From NCBI RefSeq assembly GCF_039540375.1, contig NZ_BAABEX010000013.1, positions 1-64,000 on the forward strand: a stretch of 64,000 nucleotides of DNA. The letters run 5' to 3'. Numbering within the stretch: the stretch's first letter is position 1; each line of letters starts with the position of its first letter. A program made the translations under genes and the position numbers. Below, in pieces: positions 36,884 through 45,987 of this stretch. Origin of the DNA: Acidovorax_G lacteus. Lineage in GTDB: Bacteria; Pseudomonadota; Gammaproteobacteria; Burkholderiales; Burkholderiaceae_C. The notes below the pieces were generated by a model. The model was given only the letters and a program-made list of their open reading frames with translations. It ran no database searches and was not told where the DNA came from.

Positions 36884-38794
36884 GTGGACCTGAACTGGTC
36901 GGGTCTGGCGGGTCAGTTGCTCAATGGTCTGGCCGGTGCGTCCACGCTGTTTCTGGTGGCGGCGGGGCTGTCGCTGATTTTCGGGGTCACGCGCATCGTC
37001 AACTTTGCGCACGGGTCGTTCTACATGCTGGGGCTGTATGCCGCTTACGGCCTGGTGTCCTGGTGGGGCACGGTCTGGGGCTTCTGGCCTGCAGTCCTCG
37101 CCGCCGCCTTGGCCGTCGGGGTGTTGGGCGCGCTGGTGGAGATGCTGCTGCTCAGGCGTCTGTACCAGGCCCCTGAACTTCTGCAACTGCTGGCCACTTT
37201 TGCGCTGGTGCTGGTGATCCGCGATGCCGTGCTTTGGGCTGCTGGCCCGGAAGAACTGCTGGGGCCCCGTGCTCCGGGCTTGGGCGGGTCTGTCGCCCTG
37301 TTCGGGCGGGCGTTTCCGGTGTATGACCTGTTTCTCATGCTGGTCGGGCCGCTGGTGCTCTGCCTGCTGTGGTGGCTGCTCACACGCACGCGCTGGGGCA
37401 CCCTGGTGCGGGCAGCCACCCAGGACCGTGAGATGGTGGGTGCGCTGGGCGTGCACCAGGCTTGGCTGTTCACGGGTGTGTTCGCACTGGGGGCCTTTCT
37501 GGCAGGCTTGGGTGGGGCGTTGCAGCTGCCGCGCGAGCCCGCCACGCTGGAGCTGGATTTGCACACCATCGGCGCTGCGTTCGTGGTGGTGGTCGTTGGC
37601 GGCATGGGGTCTTTGCCGGGCGCTTTCGTGGCTGCGCTCTTGATCGCCCAGGCCAAGGCTGTGTGCATCTGGCTGGGTGTGGTCGAGATCGCCGGTGTGG
37701 CAGTGTCGTTCTCCAGGCTGACGCTGGTGGTCGAGTTTCTGGTGATGGCGGTCGTGCTGGTCTGGCGACCCTGGGGGCTGATGGGCCGTGCACCGGCTCC
37801 GGCGGGTATCCGGGCGGTGGCCGAGCGTCCCCTGCGACTCGCAGGGCGTCCGGCGCTTGCCGGTTGGTGGATGCTATTGCTGGTGCTTGCAGCGCTGCCT
37901 TGGTGGGCCAGTGCGATGCCCTATCTGCCGGTGCTGGTCACCGACCTGCTGATCGCGGCCCTGTTTGCGGCCAGTCTGCATGTTTTGATGGGGCCGGCTG
38001 GACTGCACTCGTTCGGCCATGCGGCCTATTTTGGCGTGGGCGCTTACGCCGCGGCGCTCCTGGTGCGAGCGGCTGGATTGCCGATGGAGCTTGCGCTGCC
38101 CTTGGCACCGGTGGCAGCGGGTGCTGCGGCCTTGCTGTATGGCTGGTTCTGTGTACGGCTATCCGGGGTGTATCTGGCCATGCTCACGCTCGCGTTCGCA
38201 CAGATCACCTGGGCGATCTGCTTCCAGTGGGACGCTGTCACGGGCGGCAGCAATGGCCTTACAGGCGTATGGCCCGCCCCGTGGCTGGCCGACCGCCACC
38301 ACTTGTACTGGGCGGTTCTGGCGCTGTGCACGCTGGCGGTGTGGGCGTTGCGGCGGCTGCTGCATGCGCCTGTGGGTTATGCCCTGCGGGCCGGACGTGA
38401 TGCACCCCTGCGCGCTGAAGCCCTGGGCATGGACGTGCGACGCCTGCAATGGGCGGCGTTTTGCATGGCTGGCGGAGCGGCCGGGCTGGCAGGTGCTTTG
38501 TTCGCGTTTTCCAAGGGCGGTGTGTCGCCCGAGACGCTGTCGGTAGGCCGCTCGGTCGACGGCCTCGTGATGGTGCTGCTGGGCGGCATTCAAACGCTGG
38601 CGGGGCCGCTGGTGGGTGCGTTTGCCTTCATGGGGCTGCAGGACGTGGTGGCCCGCCATACCGAGTACTGGCGAGCGGTGCTCGGCGGCATCATGCTGGC
38701 GCTGGTGCTGCTGTTCCCCCAAGGTCTTGCAGGGCTGTCTGAGGTTCGCTTTTCGGCGGTGCTGGGTCGACTCTTCCGGCGGAGCGTGGCATGA
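36884..38794 (+). CDS. Fused LivH-LivM ABC transporter permease
   Basis: A 636-residue inner-membrane protein joining two permease subunits usually encoded apart. The LivH-like half is about 1-295 (VNFAHGSFYMLGLYAAYGL early; VVVGGMGSLPGAFVAALLI). The LivM-like half is about 325-625 (HSFGHAAYFGVGAYAAALLV; RAEALGMDVRRLQWAAF; LLGGIQTLAGPLVGAF). The start is GTG at 36884, preceded by AGGAG. The ATGA at its end overlaps livG. The fusion should fix the heterodimer stoichiometry. Confidence 0.9.
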   Translation: MDLNWSGLAGQLLNGLAGASTLFLVAAGLSLIFGVTRIVNFAHGSFYMLGLYAAYGLVSWWGTVWGFWPAVLAAALAVGVLGALVEMLLLRRLYQAPELLQLLATFALVLVIRDAVLWAAGPEELLGPRAPGLGGSVALFGRAFPVYDLFLMLVGPLVLCLLWWLLTRTRWGTLVRAATQDREMVGALGVHQAWLFTGVFALGAFLAGLGGALQLPREPATLELDLHTIGAAFVVVVVGGMGSLPGAFVAALLIAQAKAVCIWLGVVEIAGVAVSFSRLTLVVEFLVMAVVLVWRPWGLMGRAPAPAGIRAVAERPLRLAGRPALAGWWMLLLVLAALPWWASAMPYLPVLVTDLLIAALFAASLHVLMGPAGLHSFGHAAYFGVGAYAAALLVRAAGLPMELALPLAPVAAGAAALLYGWFCVRLSGVYLAMLTLAFAQITWAICFQWDAVTGGSNGLTGVWPAPWLADRHHLYWAVLALCTLAVWALRRLLHAPVGYALRAGRDAPLRAEALGMDVRRLQWAAFCMAGGAAGLAGALFAFSKGGVSPETLSVGRSVDGLVMVLLGGIQTLAGPLVGAFAFMGLQDVVARHTEYWRAVLGGIMLALVLLFPQGLAGLSEVRFSAVLGRLFRRSVA

Positions 38795-39585
38795 GCACGG
38801 AGGTCTCTTCGCAGCCCCTGCTGTCTGTGCGCGGACTGAGCAAGGCGTTCGGCGGGGTGCTGGCGGTGCAGGGTGTGGACTTTGACTTGGCTGCAGGCGA
38901 GATGCTCGCACTCATCGGGCCCAACGGAGCGGGAAAGTCGACCACGTTCAACCTGATCAACGGGCAACTGAGGGCCGACGCAGGGTCGGTGCGCCTGCAG
39001 GGCCAGGAGCTGTGCGGCCTTGCACCACGGCACATTTGGCGCCTGGGCGTCGGGCGCACCTTCCAGATTGCGGAGACGTTTGGCTCGCTGACGGTCGCCG
39101 AGAATGTCCAGATGGCCCTGCTGTCCCGCGATCGCCGCCTATGGTCTCCGTGGCGCCGTGCGACCCATTACCAGCGTGCCGAGGCGCTGGCGCTGCTGCA
39201 GCGCGTCGGGCTGGCCGACCAGGCAGAGCGGCCCTGTGCGGCCCTGGCGTATGGCGACGTCAAACGTGTGGAGCTGGCGATGGCGGTTGCGCACAACCCC
39301 TGTCTGCTGCTGATGGACGAGCCGACTGCGGGCACGGCCCCGGGTGAGCGTCATGCGCTCATGGCGCTCACCCGGGGCTTGGCGCGAGAGGCGGGCATGG
39401 GGGTGCTGTTCACCGAGCACAGCATGGACGTCGTGTTCGGCTATGCCGATCGGGTGCTGGTGCTCGCCCGGGGCCAGACGGTGGCCGACGGCGCCCCGGA
39501 GTCCGTGCGCGCCGATGCGCGTGTGCAGGCCCTCTATCTGGGGCGGCAGGCGGCAGAGCCGCTCAAGGCGGAGGACGCGGCATGA
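38791..39585 (+). CDS. ABC transporter ATP-binding protein, LivG type
   Basis: A 264-residue ATPase for the importer. Walker A is GPNGAGKST (about residues 48-56). The signature region reads ALAYGDVKRVELAMAVA, the LivG form of LSGGQ. Walker B is LLLMDEPTAGTAPGE, and the switch His is in FTEHSMDVVF. The start overlaps the permease stop by 4 bases and its stop overlaps livF by 4, so the operon is tightly coupled. Confidence 0.93.
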   Translation: MSTEVSSQPLLSVRGLSKAFGGVLAVQGVDFDLAAGEMLALIGPNGAGKSTTFNLINGQLRADAGSVRLQGQELCGLAPRHIWRLGVGRTFQIAETFGSLTVAENVQMALLSRDRRLWSPWRRATHYQRAEALALLQRVGLADQAERPCAALAYGDVKRVELAMAVAHNPCLLLMDEPTAGTAPGERHALMALTRGLAREAGMGVLFTEHSMDVVFGYADRVLVLARGQTVADGAPESVRADARVQALYLGRQAAEPLKAEDAA

Positions 39586-40322
39586 CGCCTCAGGCCTCCT
39601 CGGTCTTGCTGGAAGCCCAGGGCTTGTGCGCTTGGTATGGCGCTGCGCAGGCCTTGTTCGACCTGCACCTGCAGGTGGGGCGCGGAGAGGCGGTGGCCCT
39701 GATGGGACGGAACGGTGCCGGCAAGTCCACCACGCTCAAGGCCTTGATGGGCCTGCTTCCGCGCAGGGCGGGCCGAGTATGTTTTCTGGGGCGCGACTGC
39801 TCGCAGGAGGCCCCGTTTCAGCGCGCACGCGCGGGCCTGGGCTATGTACCCGAAGAGCGGCGCATCTTCACCGACCTGACTGTGGACGAAAACCTGGAGG
39901 TGGGAAGGCAGGCGCCGCGCCATTGGCCCGACGGCAGACCCGCTCCGGTCTGGACGCCTGAGCGTTTGTGGACGCTGTTTCCCCACCTGGAGCCCATGCG
40001 CTCGCGGCCGGGCGGCCGCATGAGCGGTGGCGAGCAGCAGATGCTCACGCTGGCGCGCACGCTCATGGGGCAGCCCCTGCTGGTGCTGCTCGATGAACCT
40101 TCGGAAGGCGTCGCTCCGGTGATCGTGGACCAGATGGCCGAGATGCTGCGCGCGCTCAAGGCCGAAGGGGTGAGCGTGCTGCTGTCCGAGCAGAATCTCG
40201 GTTTTGCCGCCGAAGTGTGCGACCGTGCCTACCTGTTGGACGAAGGCCGGGTGCGATTCGAAGGGACGATGGCGGCGCTTCTCGGAGAGCCCGCACTGCG
40301 CCGTGCGCACATGGGGATTTGA
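39582..40322 (+). CDS. ABC transporter ATP-binding protein, LivF type
   Basis: A 246-residue ATPase, the second nucleotide-binding subunit. Walker A is GRNGAGKSTTLKALMG, the signature is RMSGGEQQMLTLARTL, Walker B is VLLDEPSEGVAP, and the LivF-typical PEERRIFTDLTVDENL follows Walker A. It is the last gene of the importer operon and ends 10 bases from the convergent comM-like gene. Confidence 0.93.
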   Translation: MTPQASSVLLEAQGLCAWYGAAQALFDLHLQVGRGEAVALMGRNGAGKSTTLKALMGLLPRRAGRVCFLGRDCSQEAPFQRARAGLGYVPEERRIFTDLTVDENLEVGRQAPRHWPDGRPAPVWTPERLWTLFPHLEPMRSRPGGRMSGGEQQMLTLARTLMGQPLLVLLDEPSEGVAPVIVDQMAEMLRALKAEGVSVLLSEQNLGFAAEVCDRAYLLDEGRVRFEGTMAALLGEPALRRAHMGI

Positions 40323-40332
40323 CCGTGGCGCC

Positions 40333-41868
40333 TTACTCCCCAGCCTTGCCCAGCGCACGGCGGTACTGCAAAGCTTCGGCCACATGCACGGCTTCCAGGC
40401 TCTCACTGCCTGCAAGGTCCGCCACTGTGCGCGCCACGCGCAGCGCGCGGTGGGTGGCCCGCGCAGACCAACCGAGGCGCGTCGCGGCGTCCTGTAGAAA
40501 CCGCTGGGCCGACGGTTGGGGCCGGGCGTACATCTCCAGGGACTGTCCCTGCAAAGCCTGGTTGGGCAATCCTTGGCGTGCCAAGGCGCGTTCGCGCGCC
40601 AGGCACACCCGCTCACGGATGGCGGCGCTGGACTCGGAAGGTTGGGTTTCCAGGAGCTGTGCGGGAGGCAAGGCGGGCACCTCGATGTGCAGATCGATGC
40701 GGTCTAGCAGTGGGCCGCTCAGCCGTCCCTGGTAGCGCGCCACCTGATCGGGTGTGCAGCGGCAACTCTTCAAGCGCGACCCCAGGTGCCCGCACGGACA
40801 CGGATTCATGGCTGCCACAAGCTGGAAGCGTGCGGGAAAGTCCGCGCGTTGTGCGGCTCGCGCGATGCGGATCTGCCCTGTTTCTAGTGGCTCCCGCAGG
40901 GCTTCCAGCGCTGCACGTGCGAATTCGGGCAGTTCGTCGAGAAACAGCACGCCTTGGTGAGCCAGCGAGATTTCGCCGGGCCGTGGGGGCGAGCCGCCTC
41001 CGACCAGTGCCACCGCGCTGGCGGAATGGTGCGGCTGGGCCAGCGGGCGCTGGCCAAACTGGTCCGGGCTGAAGCGCCCCGCCAGGCTGGCCATAGCGGC
41101 AGCCTCCAGGGCCTCATCCTGCGTCATGGGGGGAAGCAGGCCCGCAAAACGCTGCGCCAACATCGACTTGCCCGAGCCCGGTGGGCCCACCATCAGCAGG
41201 CTGTGCCCTCCGGCGGCTGCGATCTCGAGCACCCGCCGTGCGACCTGCTGACCGCGAACCTCGGCCATGTCGGGCCCCGTCTGCTCTTGGATCGGTGCAC
41301 GCGCCTGCAACGGTATCCAACCTTCCGGCAGCTCCGCGCCATCGGCGCTGGACGGGCGGAGTGCGGACACCACATCCAACAAGTGCTTGACGCGTACCAC
41401 TTGGGCTCCGGGTACCAACGCGGCCTCTTCGGCACTGCCAGGCGGCAGTACCAGCGTGCAGTCTTCGCGCTGTCTCCGCAGCGCCAGACTCGTGGCAAGC
41501 GCGCCGCGCACGGGGCGCAGTTCCCCAGACAGCGACAGTTCGCCCGCAAACTCGTGCCCGGCCAGCCGCCCAGCGTCGATCTGGCCGCTGGCGGCCAGGA
41601 TGCCCAGGGCAATCGGCAAATCGAATCGGCCGGAGTCCTTGGGCAGGTCGGCTGGTGCCAGGTTGACGGTGATGCGCTTGTTGTGCGGGAACTCCAGCCC
41701 CGCGTTCTGCAGCGCCGAGCGGACCCGCTCGCGCGCTTCCTTGACCTCCACATCAGCCAGGCCGACGAGCGTGAAGCTGGGCAGGCCGTTGGCCAGATGC
41801 ACTTCGACGGTGACAGCGGCGGCTTGTAGCCCCAGAAGTGCGCGGCTTTGCACCAAAGCAAGACTCAT
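40333..41868 (-). CDS. comM: YifB/ComM family Mg-chelatase-like AAA+ ATPase
   Basis: A 511-residue protein. An N-terminal S16-like domain covers about 1-160 (QNAGLEFPHNKRITVNLAPA). A Mg-chelatase AAA+ domain follows, with Walker A VGPPGSGKSMLAQRF and Walker B VLFLDELPEF, and the C-terminal part carries a Cys site (MNPCPCGHLG...CRCT). In naturally competent bacteria ComM is a hexameric helicase that extends heteroduplex DNA during transformation. AAGGA precedes the ATG. The promoter region is shared with the divergent nitrogen operon. Confidence 0.92.
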   Translation of the reverse strand: MSLALVQSRALLGLQAAAVTVEVHLANGLPSFTLVGLADVEVKEARERVRSALQNAGLEFPHNKRITVNLAPADLPKDSGRFDLPIALGILAASGQIDAGRLAGHEFAGELSLSGELRPVRGALATSLALRRQREDCTLVLPPGSAEEAALVPGAQVVRVKHLLDVVSALRPSSADGAELPEGWIPLQARAPIQEQTGPDMAEVRGQQVARRVLEIAAAGGHSLLMVGPPGSGKSMLAQRFAGLLPPMTQDEALEAAAMASLAGRFSPDQFGQRPLAQPHHSASAVALVGGGSPPRPGEISLAHQGVLFLDELPEFARAALEALREPLETGQIRIARAAQRADFPARFQLVAAMNPCPCGHLGSRLKSCRCTPDQVARYQGRLSGPLLDRIDLHIEVPALPPAQLLETQPSESSAAIRERVCLARERALARQGLPNQALQGQSLEMYARPQPSAQRFLQDAATRLGWSARATHRALRVARTVADLAGSESLEAVHVAEALQYRRALGKAGE

Positions 41869-41910
41869 CCTTGGTTCCTTCCCCACATGGGTGCGTTTGT
41901 CCGCGCCTTC

Positions 41911-41945
41911 CACCTTGGCGGTGGTGATGCGCACCGTTTCGGTGC
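41911..41945 (+). promoter_or_regulatory. Two NtrC-like enhancer sites
   Basis: GCACC-GTTTC-GGTGC at 41931-41945 is a perfect palindrome of the NtrC type. A weaker one, CACC-TTGGC-GGTG, lies at 41911-41923. The centres are 21 bases apart, two helical turns. The sites are about 60-90 bases upstream of a sigma-54 promoter. Confidence 0.65.
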
Positions 41946-42003
41946 GAATGGTGCGCGGGCGTTTCCTACTGTAACGGGGAAAGACACCGGCGCAGCAAGG
42001 GCA

Positions 42004-42019
42004 TGGCACGGTCCGTGCT
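42004..42019 (+). promoter_or_regulatory. Sigma-54 promoter (-24/-12)
   Basis: TGGCACG-GTCC-GTGCT matches the consensus TGGCACG-N4-TTGCW at every position except one, with exact GG/GC spacing. Transcription would start near 42031, about 33 bases before the porin ATG. Confidence 0.7.
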
Positions 42020-42063
42020 TGAAGCGCTGCGTCCCTTACTTAGTTAGACCTACCGGAGGAAAC

Positions 42064-42795
42064 ATGACCCGCGCATCCATCAAGACCCTGGGCGTTGCCC
42101 TGCTGGCCACCATGCCCCTGCTGGCCAGTGCCCAGCTGACCGGCAACGTCTCCCTGACCACCAACTACAAGTTCCGCGGCCAGGACCAGGACGCGAGCAA
42201 GGCCCGTGCGTTCAAGCCCGCTCTGCAAGGCGGCTTCGACTACGCCTTTGGTGACAGTGGCTTCTATGTGGGCAACTGGAACTCCAGCGTGGACTGGCTC
42301 ACCGGCAATTCTCTCGAGATGGATGTGTACGGCGGCTACAAGTTCAAGGCCGGTGATGTGGACCTCGACGTGGGCCTGCTGTCGTACCTGTACCCTGGCA
42401 ACACCGCTGGCAACACCACCGAGGTGTATGGCGCTGCCACCTTCGGCCCGCTGACGGCCAAGTATTCGCACACCCTGTCCAAAGACTACTTTGCGTTTGC
42501 TGGTGCCAAGGCGGGTTCCGGGCTCAAGGGCCGCAACACCGGTTACCTGAACCTCGCATTCGCTCAGGAGGTGATGCCCAGCGTCACGCTGAAGGCCTCG
42601 GTGGGTTTCACCCGCTTCGCGAGCGACATCAAGCGCCTGGGCACGCCCAACTACATGGACTACAGCGTGGGCGGCGCTTACGACTTTGGCGGCGGCTTGT
42701 CCCTGACGGCGGCCGTCGTAGGTGCCAACAAGAAGGCCTTCTACGGCCCGATCAACAAGTCGCGCGTGATCGTCACGCTCACCAAAACCCTGTAA
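42064..42795 (+). CDS. TorF family putative porin
   Basis: A 243-residue outer-membrane barrel protein with signal peptide 1-23 (LLASA-QLTG). The mature start, LTGNVSLTTNYKFRGQDQ, followed by Gly/aromatic strands and a final hydrophobic strand, fits the TIGR02001-type family that is often placed before glnK-amtB. It probably lets nitrogen compounds through the outer membrane. It is the first gene of the nitrogen operon. GGAGG lies before the ATG and 43 bases separate it from glnK. Confidence 0.85.
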   Translation: MTRASIKTLGVALLATMPLLASAQLTGNVSLTTNYKFRGQDQDASKARAFKPALQGGFDYAFGDSGFYVGNWNSSVDWLTGNSLEMDVYGGYKFKAGDVDLDVGLLSYLYPGNTAGNTTEVYGAATFGPLTAKYSHTLSKDYFAFAGAKAGSGLKGRNTGYLNLAFAQEVMPSVTLKASVGFTRFASDIKRLGTPNYMDYSVGGAYDFGGGLSLTAAVVGANKKAFYGPINKSRVIVTLTKTL

Positions 42796-42838
42796 TCGTC
42801 TGCGGGCGTGTCACGCGCCCCGACCGGAGGATCCGAAC

Positions 42839-43177
42839 ATGAAAATGGTGACAGCCATCATCAAACCCTTCAAGCTCGACGAGGTGCGCGAAGCGCTTTC
42901 CGACATCGGCGTGCAAGGCATTACCGTGACCGAAGTCAAAGGCTTCGGTCGCCAGAAGGGACACACCGAGCTCTACCGCGGAGCCGAGTACGTGGTGGAC
43001 TTTCTGCCCAAGGTCAAGATCGAAGCCGCGGTGGCAGACGATCTGGTGGACCGCGTGATCGAGGCCATTGAAGGTGCTGCGCGCACCGGCAAGATCGGCG
43101 ACGGAAAGATCTTCGTGACCCACCTTGAACAGGTGGTGCGCATCCGCACCGGCGAAACCGGCAAAGAAGCCCTTTGA
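42839..43177 (+). CDS. glnK: Nitrogen regulatory protein PII (GlnK/GlnB)
   Basis: A 112-residue trimeric signal protein that senses 2-oxoglutarate, ATP/ADP and uridylylation. It has the T-loop with Tyr51 in GHTELYRGAEY, the first PII motif just before it, and the second signature TGKIGDGKIFVTHLEQVVRI. Its position directly before amtB marks it as GlnK, which blocks AmtB when ammonium is plentiful. A GGAGG site precedes the ATG. Confidence 0.95.
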   Translation: MKMVTAIIKPFKLDEVREALSDIGVQGITVTEVKGFGRQKGHTELYRGAEYVVDFLPKVKIEAAVADDLVDRVIEAIEGAARTGKIGDGKIFVTHLEQVVRIRTGETGKEAL

Positions 43178-43208
43178 GGCCCGCTGGTCCAGATTGGAGA
43201 ACTACGCC

Positions 43209-44645
43209 ATGAAAAAACTGCTTGCTTCCCTGCTGCTGGGGATGAGCCTGCTGTCGACCGGTACGCTGTCGATGGCCCAGGCCCCGGCCACCCCCGAGCC
43301 CGCGGCGGCTGCCCCGGCACCCGCTGCCGCTCCCGCTGTGGCTGCTCCCGAGGCTGCTGCAGCCGCTCCTGCTCCGGCCGCTGCTGCCGAAGCGCCGGCC
43401 GCCGAAGCCCCTGCGCCCAAGCTTGACTCCGGCGATACCGCCTGGATGCTGACCTCCACGCTGCTCGTCATCCTGATGATCATTCCGGGTCTGGCCTTGT
43501 TCTATGGCGGCCTGGCCCGCTCGAAGAACATGCTGTCGGTGCTGGTGCAGGTGTTCGTGATCTTTTCGCTGATCTCCGTGCTGTGGGCTGTGTACGGCTA
43601 CACACTGGCCTTCGGTGGAGAGGGCACCTTCTATGGCGGCTTTGACAAGCTGTTCCTGAAGGGCATTACGGCCAGCACCATGTCTTCGATGCTGCCCACG
43701 ATCCCCGAGTTCGTGTTCGTGTCGTTCCAGTCCACGTTTGCGGCCATCACCGTGGCGCTGATCGTGGGCTCGTTCGCGGAGCGCATCAAATTCTCGGCCG
43801 TGCTGATCTTCTCGGTGCTGTGGTTCACCTTCAGCTACATCCCCATGGCCCACATGGTGTGGGGTGGCGGTTTGCTGGCCAAGGACGGCGCGCTGGACTT
43901 CGCTGGCGGCACCGTGGTGCACATCAATGCCGGTATCGCAGGTCTGGTGGGCGCCTACATGGTGGGCAAGCGCATCGGCTACGGCAAGGAAGCCCTGATG
44001 CCCCACAGCCTGACGCTGACCATGGTGGGCGCCTCGCTGCTGTGGGTAGGCTGGTTCGGCTTCAACGCCGGCTCTGCCGGTGCCGCCAACGGCGCTGCTG
44101 GTCTGGCCTTCATCAACACCGTGCTGGCCACGGGTGCCGCCACCATGTCGTGGCTGGCAGGCGAAGCGCTGCACAAGGGCAAAGCGTCGATGCTGGGTGC
44201 CGCATCGGGTGCTGTGGCCGGCCTGGTGGCCGTCACGCCCGCAGCTGGCTTCGTAGGCCCGATGGGCGCCATCGTCATGGGCCTCGTATCTGGCGTCATC
44301 TGCCTGTGGGGTGTGGGTGGTCTCAAGCGCCTGCTGGGTGCCGACGACGCGTTCGACGTGTTCGGTGTGCACGGTGTAGGCGGTATCGTGGGTGCCGTGC
44401 TCACCGGTGTGTTTGCAGCCCAGAGCCTGGGCGGTACCGGCGGTTTGACGCCCGACACGTTCTCCATGGGCACCCAGGTGTGGGTGCAGGTCAAGAGCGT
44501 GGTGATCACCCTGGTGTGGTCTGCCGTCGTGGCCTTCATTGCCTACAAGATCGCCGACCTGCTGGTGGGCCTGCGCGTGACGGAAGAAGCCGAACGCGAA
44601 GGCCTGGACATCACGTCGCACGGCGAAACCGCCTACAACCGCTGA
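43209..44645 (+). CDS. amtB: Ammonium transporter AmtB
   Basis: A 478-residue inner-membrane channel for ammonium. A signal-like N-terminus (1-24) is followed by about 48 residues almost entirely Ala, Pro and Glu, then 11 membrane helices. The twin-His pore residues are in GGTVVHINAGIAG and FGVHGVGGIVGA. WMLTSTLLVILMIIPGLALF starts the first core helix. The Ala/Pro spacer should lie in the periplasm and is longer than in E. coli AmtB. It is the last gene of the sigma-54 operon, and a strong terminator follows. Confidence 0.95.
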   Translation: MKKLLASLLLGMSLLSTGTLSMAQAPATPEPAAAAPAPAAAPAVAAPEAAAAAPAPAAAAEAPAAEAPAPKLDSGDTAWMLTSTLLVILMIIPGLALFYGGLARSKNMLSVLVQVFVIFSLISVLWAVYGYTLAFGGEGTFYGGFDKLFLKGITASTMSSMLPTIPEFVFVSFQSTFAAITVALIVGSFAERIKFSAVLIFSVLWFTFSYIPMAHMVWGGGLLAKDGALDFAGGTVVHINAGIAGLVGAYMVGKRIGYGKEALMPHSLTLTMVGASLLWVGWFGFNAGSAGAANGAAGLAFINTVLATGAATMSWLAGEALHKGKASMLGAASGAVAGLVAVTPAAGFVGPMGAIVMGLVSGVICLWGVGGLKRLLGADDAFDVFGVHGVGGIVGAVLTGVFAAQSLGGTGGLTPDTFSMGTQVWVQVKSVVITLVWSAVVAFIAYKIADLLVGLRVTEEAEREGLDITSHGETAYNR

Positions 44646-44725
44646 CCACGGCGGTGACCGATCGCCGCGGTGTCTGGTGGCACCGTGGCGTTCCCAAGAA
44701 CAAGCGAGAGACTCCTCTGGTTGCA

Positions 44726-44751
44726 GCCCGCCCATCGGCGGGCTTTTTTTT
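44726..44751 (+). terminator. Rho-independent terminator of the nitrogen operon
   Basis: GCCCGCC-CATC-GGCGGGC followed by eight T, about 80 bases after the amtB stop. Confidence 0.9.
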
Positions 44752-44809
44752 GCCCATCGCCCCGCAGCGATTGCAACGCCCGTGTTCAAAAAATTCACAG
44801 GGTTGGGCT

Positions 44810-44838
44810 GTGACCACGGCGGCGCCTGCCGCTACGAT
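44810..44838 (+). promoter_or_regulatory. Probable glcE promoter
   Basis: GTGACC (44810-44815), a 17-base spacer and TACGAT (44833-44838). The start codon is 8 bases after the -10 element and no Shine-Dalgarno site is visible, so the mRNA may be leaderless. Confidence 0.45.
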
Positions 44839-44846
44839 CAGCGCCC

Positions 44847-45956
44847 ATGGACTCCGCACTTGCCACCTGCATCGACCAGATCCGCGTCGCCGCCGCGCAG
44901 CGTACCCCGTTGCGCATCCGGGGAGGGGGCACCAAAGACTTTCACGGCCTGGCCTTGCATGGGGAAGTGCTGTCCACAGCCGCCTTGTCCGGGGTGTTGA
45001 GCTATGAGCCCAGCGAACTGGTCGTCACGGTGCGCGCAGGCACGCCCCTGGTCGAGCTGGACGCATTGCTGGCCGAGAGTGGGCAGTGCTTGCCCTTCGA
45101 TCCGCCCCACTGCGGTCCGTCGGCCACGGTCGGCGGCATGGTGTCGGCAGGCTGGAGCGGGCCTGCACGTGCCAGCGTGGGCGCCGTACGCGACTACGTG
45201 CTGGGGGTGGGGCTTGTCAATGGACGTGCGGAGCATCTGCAGTTCGGGGGGCAGGTGATGAAGAACGTGGCGGGCTATGACGTCTCACGCCTCGTGGTGG
45301 GCGCGTGGGGAACGCTGGGCCTGCTGACCGAGGTCAGTCTCAAGGTGCTGCCCGTGGCGCCGGCTGAAGCCACCCTGCGATTCGAATGCGATCAGGCCAC
45401 GGCTCTCGCGCGGCTGCAGTTGTGGGGCGCGCAGCCGCTGCCGCTCAACGCGAGCTGCTGGCTCGAAGAGTCACCAGGGCAGGGCGTGCTGTACCTGCGC
45501 CTGCGCGGTGCCGCCGCCGCGGTCGAATCGGCTTGCCGCTCGCTCGGGGGCGAGCGCCTCGGCCCTGAGGCCGGCGCTGATTGGGTGGCCTGTCGCGAGC
45601 AGACACTGCCCTGGTTTGCGCAACGTCAGCCAGACCATGCGCTGTGGCGCCTTTCGGTGCCGCAGGCGGCTCCGGCGCTGGCCCTTCCCGAAGGCATCGC
45701 GCCGCCGCTGATCGAATGGCATGGAGGACTTCGCTGGGTGCAGGCCCCTTTGGCCGCGGGGGAGGCCTTGCAGGCCCGCGCGCTGGCGGTCGGCGGGCAT
45801 GCGCAACTGATCCGCGGGCCCGCGGGCGCCGGGCCCGTGGCCAGCCACTGGGGCGCAGCCCTGTCTCCAGCGCTCGAAGCCGTCCATGCGCGGCTCAAGC
45901 ACGCCTTCGATCCCGAGGGCATCTTCAACCCCGGGCGTGTGGCGTCGACCTGGTAG
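44847..45956 (+). CDS. glcE: Glycolate oxidase subunit GlcE
   Basis: A 369-residue FAD-binding subunit of glycolate dehydrogenase, which makes glyoxylate from glycolate. The FAD-binding PCMH-type fold has VRAGTPLVELDALLAE and CGPSATVGGMVSAGWSGPAR, then VMKNVAGYDVSRLVVGAWG. It ends with DPEGIFNPGRV, the usual GlcE tail. glcF follows after 31 bases, but no glcD is in the window, so the FAD/catalytic partner must be encoded elsewhere. Confidence 0.93.
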   Translation: MDSALATCIDQIRVAAAQRTPLRIRGGGTKDFHGLALHGEVLSTAALSGVLSYEPSELVVTVRAGTPLVELDALLAESGQCLPFDPPHCGPSATVGGMVSAGWSGPARASVGAVRDYVLGVGLVNGRAEHLQFGGQVMKNVAGYDVSRLVVGAWGTLGLLTEVSLKVLPVAPAEATLRFECDQATALARLQLWGAQPLPLNASCWLEESPGQGVLYLRLRGAAAAVESACRSLGGERLGPEAGADWVACREQTLPWFAQRQPDHALWRLSVPQAAPALALPEGIAPPLIEWHGGLRWVQAPLAAGEALQARALAVGGHAQLIRGPAGAGPVASHWGAALSPALEAVHARLKHAFDPEGIFNPGRVASTW

Positions 45957-45987
45957 TGACTCCTGCGACTTTTCAAGGCATGCAGCC

